A stretch of 64,000 bases of DNA, taken from assembly GCA_023248635.1 (NCBI GenBank), contig JAHFED010000031.1, forward strand, positions 1-64,000. The letters are read 5' to 3'. A program made the position numbers and the translations under genes. Source of the DNA: Myxococcales bacterium (lineage in GTDB: Bacteria; Myxococcota; UBA727; VGSZ01). Each line of letters opens with the position of its first letter. Within the stretch, counting starts at the first letter, position 1. Under the pieces are notes generated by a model, which was given only the letters and a program-made list of their open reading frames with translations, was not told the DNA's origin and ran no database searches. This document shows positions 8,119-15,626 of the stretch, piece after piece.

Positions 8119-8729
8119 CGGGTGCGGGCTCCGTGCACGGGCCAGCCGTTGATGGTCAGCGCCCCGGTGCCTTTGTCGATGAGCACGCGCAGCTCGAGGG
8201 TGTTGCCTTCCGCAAAGCGTGCATCGTCGGCCTGGTAGCGATCGCTCAAGAAGTGCAGCACCTGGTTGTCGCTGCCGATGTAGCGGCGCCGGGTCGTGCG
8301 CTCGCCCTCTTCGTAGCGGCCGTCGACCAGGAGATCGGTGCAGGCCAGCAAAGCCAAGACGTCGTCGTCGCCTTCGGCCTGCAGCTCCGCCAGCGTGTAG
8401 CCCGAAAAGACCATGACGCTGAGCCCGGCAGCGCGCGCCGCCGCCGCCACCTGTCGCAACGCCCGGGCCTGGCGGGTGGGTTCGCCGCCGAGCAGGGAGA
8501 TGCCCTCGATGTGGTGCTGCGCCTGGGCCTGCAGCATTTCAGCGACGACGTCGTCGACGAAGCGCCGGTCCCGCTGCTGAAAAGGGAGAAACTCCGGGTT
8601 GCAGCAACCGGGGCAGCGCAAGGCACAGCCCTGCACCCAGAGGGCGTAGCGCGGGCCTGGTCCTTCGGCCTCGGTGCAGGGCACCGCCAGCGCCACATTC
8701 AAGGTCTCGCGTTCCCCCGCCTTGCTCAT
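8115..8729 (-). CDS. radical SAM protein, NrdG/activase-like 4Fe-4S enzyme
   Basis: Predicted 204-aa short radical-SAM protein. The cluster motif reads WVQGCALRCPGCCNPEF at about residues 31-47, a C-x3-C-x2-C that binds the 4Fe-4S cluster. It is followed by ISLLGGEPTRQARAL, the SAM-binding GGE motif. The length and layout match glycyl-radical-activase (NrdG)-type proteins, but no glycyl-radical enzyme gene is adjacent. Its partners are two unrecognised proteins in a coupled operon. In cyanobacteria and plastids an NrdG-like protein is found with Ycf46/DUF1257/DUF2997, which is a possible analogy. Confidence 0.85.
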   Translation of the reverse strand: MSKAGERETLNVALAVPCTEAEGPGPRYALWVQGCALRCPGCCNPEFLPFQQRDRRFVDDVVAEMLQAQAQHHIEGISLLGGEPTRQARALRQVAAAARAAGLSVMVFSGYTLAELQAEGDDDVLALLACTDLLVDGRYEEGERTTRRRYIGSDNQVLHFLSDRYQADDARFAEGNTLELRVLIDKGTGALTINGWPVHGARTR

Positions 8730-8786
8730 GGCCCCCCAGCATCGTTTGCAGCTTGATGTCTCCTGCCGCGTCCTGAGGTCAGCGGA

Positions 8787-10301
8787 TCAGTGGAGAGCGG
8801 TGGCGTCGACGAGGCGCTTGAGCACCGCCTGCAGGATCTTCAGCTGGCGCAAGTGATTGGCCGTCGCAGGATCGCTCGAGAGCGTCGACAGGTGCGTGAT
8901 GGCCTGCTCGAGGCCCCACAACAGCGGACCCACGGCGCCGATCAAACCTGCCACCGGCGCCTGTGCCGCCGACAGGGCTGTGAGCTTGGCCTCCAAGCGG
9001 CCCACCTCGTCCTCCAGACGCTGCACATCGGCGCTGAGGTCAGCCGGCGAGAGACGGGTGGCCATGCGGGGAGGTCGCGGCGGCGACGGCGACGGCGACG
9101 GCGACGACGCTGGGGGTCCCATGGGCCGGCTGCCGATCCTGGTGAGCTCGTCCTCGAAGAGGGGGACCGGGGCGTTGACTTGGGTTTGCGGCTCTTCGGG
9201 CTCGGCGATCGGCGCCGCGGTCACCGGCACCGGCGCCCGCTCCCACGACGTGCGGGTGATGCTGGCCACCGCGACCGGCGTTTCTTTGTCGGTGGGGGGC
9301 AGGCCCATGGCGGCGACGATGACGTCAGCGACAGGGAGCGGGGCCTCCGAGGGCAGGGCCGCCAGCAGGGCGTCCCGCAGCGCCGACGCCGACGCTGTGC
9401 GCCCGGCCGGGTTCTTGGCGAGGCAGGAGAGCACGATCTCCTCGAGGCGCGCCGGCACGTTGGGGTTGAGCGCCCGCAGTCGCTGCGGGGGATCGTCGAG
9501 GATGGCCTTCATGGTGAAGACATCGCTGGGGCCATCGAAGGGACGTCGCCCCGTGAGCAACCAATAGAAAACGACCCCGACGGCGAAGACATCGGCGCGG
9601 CCGTCGACGGGCTCTTCTTTGAGCTGCTCGGGGGCCATGAACGGCACCTTGCCGCGCAGCTCGCCCGCGGTCGTGAGCGCCGTCCAGCCCTGGCGCTTGG
9701 CCACGCCGAAATCGAGCAATTTGGTGACGCCCGACGTCGTCACAAACACGTTGTCAGGGCTGATGTCCCGGTGCACCAACCCGGCAGCCTTGCCGGTGGC
9801 CGGATCTTTCATGTGGTGTGCATGGTCGAGGCCCACGCAGAGATCGGCGACGACGCGCACCAGCACTTCGATGGGCAGGGGTTTTTGCATCTGCCACACC
9901 CGGAGCGCCAGATCGTGCAGCGTGAGTCCCTCGAGGTGCTCCATCGCCAAGAAGTGCTCGCCGAAGGCATTGCCGTTGCGCGGAGGTTCGATGCCGAGCT
10001 CGTAGATGCGCACGATGTTGGGGTGGTCGAGGCTGGCCAGCAGCCGGGCTTCGCGCAGGAACATCTCGACCAAGGTTTGGGACGCGGCGTGGCTGAGCAG
10101 CGAGGGGCGGATGCGTTTGACGACGGCGCGTGTGGCTGCGGGTCCGTCGGCGAAGGCGAGGTAGACCTCGGCCATGCCGCCCTGGCCAATGAGCTTGTCG
10201 AGGCGGTAGCGGCCCAGACGGAAGGGCTGGCCGGAGCGCTTCTCGACGACGTCCCGGGTGACCACCTGGGTGCGATCTTCGGAGTCGTCGTGGACGGTCA
10301 C
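8787..10301 (-). CDS. Hanks-type serine/threonine protein kinase
   Basis: Predicted 504-aa kinase. The Gly loop is IGQGGMAEVYLAF, the ATP lysine lies in VVKRIRPS, the catalytic loop is HRDISPDNVF, the metal motif is LDFGVAK, and the activation end is MAPEQ. The C-terminal 200 residues are Pro/Thr-rich and end in a coiled coil (about DVQRLEDEVGRLEAKLTAL) followed by hydrophobic helices. There is no clear transmembrane anchor. The GTG start at 10301 has AAGGTG about 6 nt upstream; longer versions would overlap the oppositely oriented YceI-like gene. It phosphorylates unknown proteins on Ser/Thr. Confidence 0.9.
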   Translation of the reverse strand: MTVHDDSEDRTQVVTRDVVEKRSGQPFRLGRYRLDKLIGQGGMAEVYLAFADGPAATRAVVKRIRPSLLSHAASQTLVEMFLREARLLASLDHPNIVRIYELGIEPPRNGNAFGEHFLAMEHLEGLTLHDLALRVWQMQKPLPIEVLVRVVADLCVGLDHAHHMKDPATGKAAGLVHRDISPDNVFVTTSGVTKLLDFGVAKRQGWTALTTAGELRGKVPFMAPEQLKEEPVDGRADVFAVGVVFYWLLTGRRPFDGPSDVFTMKAILDDPPQRLRALNPNVPARLEEIVLSCLAKNPAGRTASASALRDALLAALPSEAPLPVADVIVAAMGLPPTDKETPVAVASITRTSWERAPVPVTAAPIAEPEEPQTQVNAPVPLFEDELTRIGSRPMGPPASSPSPSPSPPRPPRMATRLSPADLSADVQRLEDEVGRLEAKLTALSAAQAPVAGLIGAVGPLLWGLEQAITHLSTLSSDPATANHLRQLKILQAVLKRLVDATALH

Positions 10302-10386
10302 GGCCCACACCTTGACGCGATTTTTTCCCGACGTCGACGGCGACGGTGCATCGCTACACCTCCCAATGCCGGCCACTGGAGGTCGC

Positions 10387-11160
10387 ATGAACCCCACCGC
10401 AGAGCCCTCTGACGCGCCACCGAGGGCAACACCAACCCCCCAGCACCGCCTGGGCGCGGCGCGGATTCGCGGGCTCGTCTGGCCCCTGACCAGCGCGGTG
10501 GCCGTCGTCGTCGTCGTTGCCGTCTCGGGGTGGCGGGCCTGGTCGGTGGGTGCGACCCAGGGCGGCGGACCGGGGACCGAGCCGTCCCCGACCCAGGAGT
10601 GGACCCGCACCGCCGCACCCGCCACGGTGCGCTTCACGGCCACGGTGGCGGACCTGAGCTTCGAAGGCAGGACCCCAGACGTCGACGTCGAAGAGACCGA
10701 GCAACACATCGTCGTCGTCATCGGCTTGGAATCGCTGAGCACGGACCTCGAGCTGAGGGATCAGCTGATGCGGGAGCACTTCCTCGAGGTCGAACAATTT
10801 CCCGAAGCCAGACTCGAGGTGTTGCGCGCCGACCTGCAGATCCCCGACGACGTCGGCCGGTCTTCTCCTGCGGACGTGCCGGGGGCCTTGTCCCTGCATG
10901 GCGAGACCCAAGACATCACTTTTCGGCTCGAGAGCTCCTGCAACGCCGCCGCTCTTTGCGACATCGTTGGCGACACTGTGATCGTCATGACCGATTTCGG
11001 CATCCCCCTGCCCGTCTACCGCGGCAATGCGCTGAGCCCCGAAATCGCCATCCATGCGACCTTCCAAGTGCAGCACACACCGTCGCCGCCGCCGCCGCCC
11101 GACCAGGAGCCCGCACCGCCGCCGACGCTGCCGCCGCCTCCGCTGCCGAGTGCCTTGTGA
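10387..11160 (+). CDS. YceI-like membrane-anchored protein
   Basis: Predicted 257-aa protein with an N-terminal anchor (LVWPLTSAVAVVVVVAVSGW, about 29-48). An extracytoplasmic domain follows that resembles the YceI lipid-binding barrel: TVRFTATVADLSFEG, LRDQLMREHFLEVEQFPEA, and a GETQDITFRLES strand. This is the D/H-F-x-V-E-x-F-P/A pattern of YceI proteins. The C-terminus is a long Pro-rich tail (PPPPPDQEPAPPPTLPPPP). YceI proteins bind isoprenoid-like lipids, and a role in envelope lipid transport is inference. The ATG at 10387 was preferred over an upstream extension lying in the kinase promoter region. Confidence 0.75.
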   Translation: MNPTAEPSDAPPRATPTPQHRLGAARIRGLVWPLTSAVAVVVVVAVSGWRAWSVGATQGGGPGTEPSPTQEWTRTAAPATVRFTATVADLSFEGRTPDVDVEETEQHIVVVIGLESLSTDLELRDQLMREHFLEVEQFPEARLEVLRADLQIPDDVGRSSPADVPGALSLHGETQDITFRLESSCNAAALCDIVGDTVIVMTDFGIPLPVYRGNALSPEIAIHATFQVQHTPSPPPPPDQEPAPPPTLPPPPLPSAL

Positions 11161-11223
11161 CCCACCCAGATCAGCTGTGGTGAGCCGGTCGTCATGATTT
11201 TCCGCAGCCGGGCGAGGACAAAG

Positions 11224-11412
11224 TTCAAGACGCGCCAGCGTCTTGAACAGCCAAAGTTCAAGACGCGCCAGCGTCTTGAACAGCCAAACTTCAAGACGCG
11301 CCAGCGTCTTGAACAGCCAAAGTTCAAGACGCGCCAGCGTCTTGAACAGCCAAAGTTCAAGACGCGCCAGCGTCTTGAACAGCCAAACTTCAAGACGCGC
11401 CAGCGGCTTGAA
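11224..11412 (+). repeat. tandem array of six 33-bp units, each with a 10-bp perfect stem (family A)
   Basis: Six copies of a unit centred on TTCAAGACGC-gcca-GCGTCTTGAA occur at 11224, 11257, 11290, 11323, 11356 and 11389, with a strict 33-bp period. Spacers alternate between CAGCCAAAG and CAGCCAAAC. The last copy carries one stem mismatch (GCGGCTTGAA). The array lies between convergent genes, 64 bp after the YceI-like stop and 12 bp from the minus-strand stop at 11424. It is open in frame (11-codon period), but this follows from the repeat length and is not evidence of a protein. Confidence 0.95.
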
Positions 11413-11423
11413 CCGCCAGCACT

Positions 11424-11708
11424 TCAACGCAGTCGGATCGTCACCTGGGTGCGCTCGAGCTTCACCGTGAGGATGGTCGAATAGGGGATGATGAGCTGCT
11501 CGTCGCCCAGCAGTTTCACGACGACGTGATCGGCGTGGGCCTCGCCGATCGAGATGCGCGAGTCCTGCAGTTTTTCGGGGCCAGGACCCAAGATCAGGAG
11601 CTTTTTGTCGGTGACTGAATCCGAAAACAAGCTCTGCAGCGTGCGCGTTGGCACCTTGGTGGCGGCGGTGGCGGCGGCGCGGGGATCGACCATGCCGCCT
11701 TTTGCCAT
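11424..11708 (-). CDS. small hypothetical protein
   Basis: Predicted 94-aa protein. An Ala/Thr-rich start is followed by a beta-rich segment (DKKLLILGPGPEKLQDSRIS, EAHADHVVVKLLGDEQLIIPYSTILTVKLERTQVTIRLR). The C-terminal half, with D-H-V-V-V-K-L-L and I-P-Y-S-T-I, looks like a small beta-barrel (RNA- or lipid-binding-like), but no family is certain. A second ATG at 11693, preceded by AAAGG, is an alternative start. The 5-prime side, including an alternate-frame stretch beginning at 11808, may be a broken longer version. Confidence 0.55.
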   Translation of the reverse strand: MAKGGMVDPRAAATAATKVPTRTLQSLFSDSVTDKKLLILGPGPEKLQDSRISIGEAHADHVVVKLLGDEQLIIPYSTILTVKLERTQVTIRLR

Positions 11709-11875
11709 GGCGCGCGCCTGCGACGCGACGTACCGGCGATTTGAGTCGCTGGGCCGAGCCGTCGTCGAGCACCGGCGGTGAGGCGGGGCCAAGGTCGTCG
11801 TCGAGCATGGGACGCAGGCGTCGTGGCAAGGAACCGAGCGAGGCGCGGCGAATCCAATTGATCTCTGGGATGAAG

Positions 11876-12095
11876 TCATCCCACGTCCGCTTGATGTTCG
11901 ACCGCGTTCCGAGATGGGAAAGACGCGGGATGAGGCGCGTGAAGCGCGCCCGCGGAACGCGGAGTTGGTGGGGGGCCCAGCGTCCGGCTTTTCCGGCGCG
12001 GGGGGGGAGGTCTGCACCAGACCTCCCAGAAGAGCATCCCCGACGGCGATGAACGAGACCGCTCCGCGGTCGACGTTCAGCGAGATCGGGGATCA
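11876..12095 (-). repeat. dispersed hairpin-rich element, family B copy 1
   Basis: This 220-bp element reads on the minus strand and starts exactly at the TGA stop of the Yip1-like gene (12093-12095). It shares most of its sequence with the copies at 42264-42482 and 48478-48632. Hairpins include GACCGC/GCGGTC, GGGAGGTCTG/CAGACCTCCC with loop gtg, and long-range pairs. No long coding frame is conserved between copies. It occupies most of the 384-bp gap between 11709 and 12092; the remaining ~165 bp holds no clear feature. Confidence 0.85.
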
Positions 12096-12863
12096 GCTGG
12101 CGCCTCCCGCCGCCGCCCCCGCGGTTCCCAGCGCCATGGAGAGGAAGTGCGCGCCGAAGACGACAACGACGGGCACCTGGGTTCGCCCGCCCGCGGCCCG
12201 CGTGAGACCCACGGCGATCCACGCGCAGCCCCAGAGCTCGAAGAAGTCGAAGCCCCGCAGAAACACCGCCAGCGCCGAGCGCGTCGCCTTGCCGGCGAAC
12301 AACCAGGCGCTGGGATTGCTCGCCACCGGATTTTGGGGATCGATGCTGTGCAGATCGAAAGCGCAGAAGGTGAGCGCGGCGACGACGTCATGCACATAGA
12401 GTGGCGCCGCTCCGACGACGGCCACAGCCACCGCCCGGGCCAGCGTCAACTGGGGGCGTGTCCCCCGCAGCAAGGCCACGCAGACGCCGGCGCACACCAA
12501 GAGCGCGAGCCAGCGTTTGGCGACGGCTCCCAGCGGCAACGCGATGGCGGTGCCGGTCACCATCAGGCCCATGACCTGGTCGCGTTTGTCGACGGGGATC
12601 TTGTCGAAGCGTCCGCTCTTGCGCAGCTCGTCGCGCAGCACCGACTCGACGCCGTCGCCGCGGTGGGCGCTCGCCAAAAACGCCGCCGGCGGCAGCACAG
12701 CGAAGAGCCCCGCCACCAAGAGGGAAAGCACCACCAGGGGTCGAGCGATGGCGGCGGCGAAGGCGGCGTCGGCGTCGACGAGGGCCAGAATGCGCGCCCG
12801 GGGGCGCTGCTCGCGCTTGCGCAAGCTGGGGAGATGAAGCTGCGGCAGCGGCTGAGCAGACAC
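12093..12863 (-). CDS. Yip1-like multi-pass membrane protein
   Basis: Predicted 256-aa inner-membrane protein with about five hydrophobic helices after a cytoplasmic N-terminus (about residues 1-40). A helix LVVLSLLVAGLFAVLPPAAF is followed by a soluble charged loop (HRGDGVESVLRDELRKSGRF) and further helices. The Pro/Gly-rich helices and the loop pattern suggest the Yip1/YIF1 superfamily. Its stop codon is the first base triplet of family B copy 1. It lies 8 bp downstream of gatC and is probably co-transcribed with it. Confidence 0.65.
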   Translation of the reverse strand: MSAQPLPQLHLPSLRKREQRPRARILALVDADAAFAAAIARPLVVLSLLVAGLFAVLPPAAFLASAHRGDGVESVLRDELRKSGRFDKIPVDKRDQVMGLMVTGTAIALPLGAVAKRWLALLVCAGVCVALLRGTRPQLTLARAVAVAVVGAAPLYVHDVVAALTFCAFDLHSIDPQNPVASNPSAWLFAGKATRSALAVFLRGFDFFELWGCAWIAVGLTRAAGGRTQVPVVVVFGAHFLSMALGTAGAAAGGAS

Positions 12864-12871
12864 GGCTCTCC

Positions 12872-13195
12872 CTACTCGACGACGCGGGGGACCTTCACCA
12901 TGCCATCGCTGACGTCGTAGCCGGCGCTTTGCTCGATGGCCCGGCGTCCCAGCACGGGTGCTGCGGCGGCAGCCGTCGTCGTCGTCGTCGTCGTCGTCGC
13001 CGGCTCGGCCAGGGGAGCGCCGTGGGTCATGGGCGGCACACCCTCGGTCGAGACGGCACGCAAAGCATCGACATGAGTCACGATGCCCGAGAGCTCGGGC
13101 ACCAGCGCGCGGACTTCGTCGTCGTCGAGGGCCAACCGCGCCAGCTTGGCCAGCTTCTTCAGCAGCTTTTCGTCGAGGGGGGCGGAGCCGGTCAT
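12872..13195 (-). CDS. gatC: glutamyl/aspartyl-tRNA amidotransferase subunit C
   Basis: Predicted 107-aa GatC, the small subunit that stabilises GatA-GatB for conversion of Glu-tRNA(Gln) or Asp-tRNA(Asn). The core DEKLLKKLAKLARLALDDDE and ELSGIVTHVDALRAVSTEGV matches GatC. The C-terminal part carries an unusual insertion of eight Thr followed by five Ala, encoded by a (GTC)8 tract on the plus strand at about 12975-12998. After it, the segment containing GMVKVPRVVE matches the GatC end. gatA and gatB are not in this window. The start at 13195 excludes a long antisense-like extension. Confidence 0.9.
   Translation of the reverse strand: MTGSAPLDEKLLKKLAKLARLALDDDEVRALVPELSGIVTHVDALRAVSTEGVPPMTHGAPLAEPATTTTTTTTAAAAAPVLGRRAIEQSAGYDVSDGMVKVPRVVE
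12975..12999. repeat. (GTC)8 trinucleotide microsatellite inside gatC
   Basis: Eight uninterrupted GTC units on the plus strand encode eight Thr (ACG) on the minus strand in the middle of gatC. Slippage by whole codons would only change the linker length, which would make it tolerated. Confidence 0.85.
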
Positions 13196-13208
13196 GGAGG
13201 CGGCGTTA

Positions 13209-13919
13209 TCACTGCCCACGGGGCGACACGAGGCCCGGCGTCCTGCCCTCGCTGTAGGACCAGACCCCCGCCGGCCTCTTGCTGGTGACCCGCTGACCCG
13301 CGGCAGCGGCGATGACGCCGTCGTCGACCCAGCGCAAGAAGCGTCGTCGGAAGTTGCCGGGATCGCTGCGCCCACCCGTGACGGCGTCGATGCTCGCGCG
13401 CAGCTCGGCCATGGAAAACACGCGCGGCACCAGCTCCCGAGCCTGTTCGTGGTGCCCTGCCTCCATGTCTTGGCGCAGCCGCTCCAAGCAGACGCGGGCG
13501 ATCTCGTTGTGGTCCAGCGCCAACGTGATCTTGTCGAGGTCCCGCGCGGCAAACCAGCGCACGGCGGCGTCGGCCCGGGCCCGCACGAAGGCGGCGACTT
13601 CGGGGCGCACCACCGTCAGGAAAGCCACCGAGACGATGCGCGTGCACGGATCCCGAAAGGGCGCGCTAAAGGCCTTCACCAAGACCAAGGCACCGGCCTC
13701 GATGTGGGTCAGCTCCAAGAGGGCACGGCGGGCCGCCGCCGGCACATCTTCACCTTGGTCGCGCACGCCGTCACCGCAGTGCACGAGGCCCCCCGGCAGC
13801 GCCAGCGTCGGCTGCGCCGGATCGCGACGCACCAGCAGCACCTTGCAATCGCTCTCGAGCACCGTGACGGCGACGACGTCGACGGCCACCTGGGCGCGCG
13901 GCCAGGGCTTCTTGATCAT
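13209..13919 (-). CDS. Nudix-fold transcriptional regulator (NrtR-like), likely non-catalytic
   Basis: Predicted 236-aa protein with an N-terminal Nudix fold and a C-terminal winged-helix region. The Nudix box is degenerate: PGGLVHCGDG, then RRALLELTHIEAG, in which the canonical R-E-x-x-E-E is reduced to R-A-x-x-E-L. The C-terminal segment AELRASIDAVTG, then NFRRRFLRWVDDGV resembles the DNA-binding domain of NrtR-family NAD-metabolism regulators. The start overlaps the upstream lipoprotein stop (ATGA at 13916-13919), so it may be the last gene of that unit. The ligand and the regulated genes are unknown. Confidence 0.75.
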   Translation of the reverse strand: MIKKPWPRAQVAVDVVAVTVLESDCKVLLVRRDPAQPTLALPGGLVHCGDGVRDQGEDVPAAARRALLELTHIEAGALVLVKAFSAPFRDPCTRIVSVAFLTVVRPEVAAFVRARADAAVRWFAARDLDKITLALDHNEIARVCLERLRQDMEAGHHEQARELVPRVFSMAELRASIDAVTGGRSDPGNFRRRFLRWVDDGVIAAAAGQRVTSKRPAGVWSYSEGRTPGLVSPRGQ

Positions 13920-14422
13920 TCGACGATGACCGGCTCCAGGGATCCAAGCACGACTTCGACGTTGTCGTCGGCGCCGTCGAAGTCCACGTCGTTGGGGGCC
14001 GCCAAGGAGAGGGCGACGTCGATGGACACGTCTTGGCCGGCGTCGACGTCGTCGCGCGCGATGGACAGGCGCAGGCGGTCGGCACCGGTGCCCGACGAAC
14101 CCACGCGAAAAGCGAAGCCGACGTCGGCGATGGTCCAAAACGCGGGGTCGTCGCTGGCGAATTCCTCGTCGGTGAACTCGAGCAGGAAGGAGCTGTCGGT
14201 GCGGGTGATCGCGACGTCGAAATGGGCGTCGAAGGAGCTGGGATCGACGCTGGCCGGCACATCGAAGCGCTGGATGGGATTGAGGTCATCGAGGGTGAAG
14301 GTCAGCTGCTTCGACGTCGTCGTTTCGGTGAAGACCCCAAAGCCACCAGGCGGCAAACCGTCGAAGCCGCCGTCGCATCCGCCCCCGCCCAGCACCAGCA
14401 GCACCAGCAGCACCAACCTCAT
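13916..14422 (-). CDS. short lipoprotein, unrecognised
   Basis: Predicted 168-aa lipoprotein with signal MRLVLLVLLVLGGGGC and a lipobox Cys16. The mature part is acidic with many Asp-rich turns (DSSFLLEFTDEEF, then DVDAGQDVSIDV), likely a beta-sandwich. It overlaps the upstream 187-aa gene by 4 bp (14419-14422) and the downstream NrtR-like gene by 4 bp. The two genes have similar beta-rich composition and may be paralogues. The function is unknown. Confidence 0.7.
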   Translation of the reverse strand: MRLVLLVLLVLGGGGCDGGFDGLPPGGFGVFTETTTSKQLTFTLDDLNPIQRFDVPASVDPSSFDAHFDVAITRTDSSFLLEFTDEEFASDDPAFWTIADVGFAFRVGSSGTGADRLRLSIARDDVDAGQDVSIDVALSLAAPNDVDFDGADDNVEVVLGSLEPVIVE

Positions 14423-14982
14423 TCGCCTTCTCCTTCGCCTTCGCCTGCGCTTGCGAAGTCCACGTCGGGGGATACCTCGAGAGCCAGGGTCTCGTCACCG
14501 CTCGGCGCACCGTTGCGAAACACCGTCGTCGACGCCACCAGCCCGAAGGTCACGCGCACGCTCGAGGCGGTGTCGCGCTTGCGAGCGGCCAGCACCAACT
14601 GGCTGCCGTCGACGACGCGCTCGACGCCGAAGCTGCCCTCGCGCACCGCCGCCAACGACGCATCACCGGCCAACTCGACATCCGCGGGAAGAGGCGCGCC
14701 GGCGGCCAGCAATCCGACGTCGACCACCGCCAGGCCATCGGTGGCCCGATCTTGGTCGTCGTCGACAACGATGTCGCTGCGCAGCAGCAGCGCGTCGGCA
14801 TCGGTCACCGTCGAGGCGACGTCGACCAAGAAGCGGGCCTCAGGGGCGTCTTCGTCGAGCACCAGTGTGATCGACTTGTTGGAGCTCACAACCTGAAAGG
14901 ACGGCTCGATGGGTGGGCTGGTGGCGGTCACGGCGAGCACACCGACGACGACGACCGCCTTGAGCAGCAGGTGACGCAGCAT
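14419..14982 (-). CDS. secreted protein with C-terminal Gly-Glu tail, unrecognised
   Basis: Predicted 187-aa protein. The N-terminus (LLLKAVVVVGVLAVTATSPP) is a signal peptide without a lipobox Cys. The mature region is acidic and beta-rich (for example DADALLLRSDIVVDDDQD) and ends in GEGEGEGE, the same repeat as the stalk in other lipoproteins of this window but at the C-terminus. It is the first gene of a coupled three-gene set with 13916-14422 and the NrtR-like gene. No family is recognised. Confidence 0.65.
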   Translation of the reverse strand: MLRHLLLKAVVVVGVLAVTATSPPIEPSFQVVSSNKSITLVLDEDAPEARFLVDVASTVTDADALLLRSDIVVDDDQDRATDGLAVVDVGLLAAGAPLPADVELAGDASLAAVREGSFGVERVVDGSQLVLAARKRDTASSVRVTFGLVASTTVFRNGAPSGDETLALEVSPDVDFASAGEGEGEGE

Positions 14983-15030
14983 GAGCGGAGAATGCCACAG
15001 CGCGCCAGATCCGCACCGGCGCAGTGGCGC

Positions 15031-15519
15031 TCAGTCGACGACGTCGTCGAAGATCTGCACGAGGCCGTCGGGATAAATGACCCAGGCATCGAGGGTCTCG
15101 TCGTTGTCGAGGTTGGCGCAGGCGACGGCGAAGTAGATGTCGGGGTTCTCCCCGAAGGCGACCTCGTCGTTGAAGGGCGGGGGCAGATCGGCGGTGGCGA
15201 TGCTGCCGCACTCGGCCATGGTGGCGGTGATGCCCTCGAAGACGGCCTCGCCGGGCTGGTCTTCGCCTCGGCCGAAATAGGTGTAGCGGTGCTTGCCCTG
15301 GGGCTTGAAGCCGATCTGGGTGAAGTTGGGTTTCCCTTGGCCGTGCTCGGCGATGTAGGCGTTGCCGGCGGCGAAGGCGATGCGCAGGTTGGTCCCCGCT
15401 TCTTTCTGGTAAGAGCGGGCAACGTACTTTTGGTAGTTCACGCCCCCAAGGGTCGCCAGGATCCCAATGAGGGCCACGACGACCATGATCTCGATGAGCG
15501 TGAACGCGCGCTTTCGCAT
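15031..15519 (-). CDS. type IV pilin-like prepilin, orphan
   Basis: Predicted 162-aa prepilin. The leader MRKRA is followed by FTLIEIMVVVALIGIL, which matches the class III signal with Glu at mature position 5. The residue before the cleavage is Ala rather than the usual Gly. The body has Gly/Asn-rich loops typical of minor pilins, and two Cys may form the D-region bridge. GGGAG lies 7 nt before the ATG. No other pilus gene is in the window. It could be a major pilin, a minor pilin or a pseudopilin. Confidence 0.85.
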   Translation of the reverse strand: MRKRAFTLIEIMVVVALIGILATLGGVNYQKYVARSYQKEAGTNLRIAFAAGNAYIAEHGQGKPNFTQIGFKPQGKHRYTYFGRGEDQPGEAVFEGITATMAECGSIATADLPPPFNDEVAFGENPDIYFAVACANLDNDETLDAWVIYPDGLVQIFDDVVD

Positions 15520-15626
15520 GATCTGATCTCCCGACATCCGCACCCTTATCGAATCACAGTAGAGCAGTGAAAAATCGTGCTGTCCTGTTTTCACGCGATC
15601 AGCACAAGCGACGACGACGCTCGGCG

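Noticed and set aside
11224-11412. CRISPR array
   Set aside because: Period is 33 bp with nearly identical 9-nt spacers and no cas genes. It is a tandem palindrome, not a CRISPR array.
11194-11484. short frame encoding repeated FKTRQRLEQP units
   Set aside because: The 33-bp palindromic array stays open because its period is a multiple of 3. No start signal or conserved use was seen.
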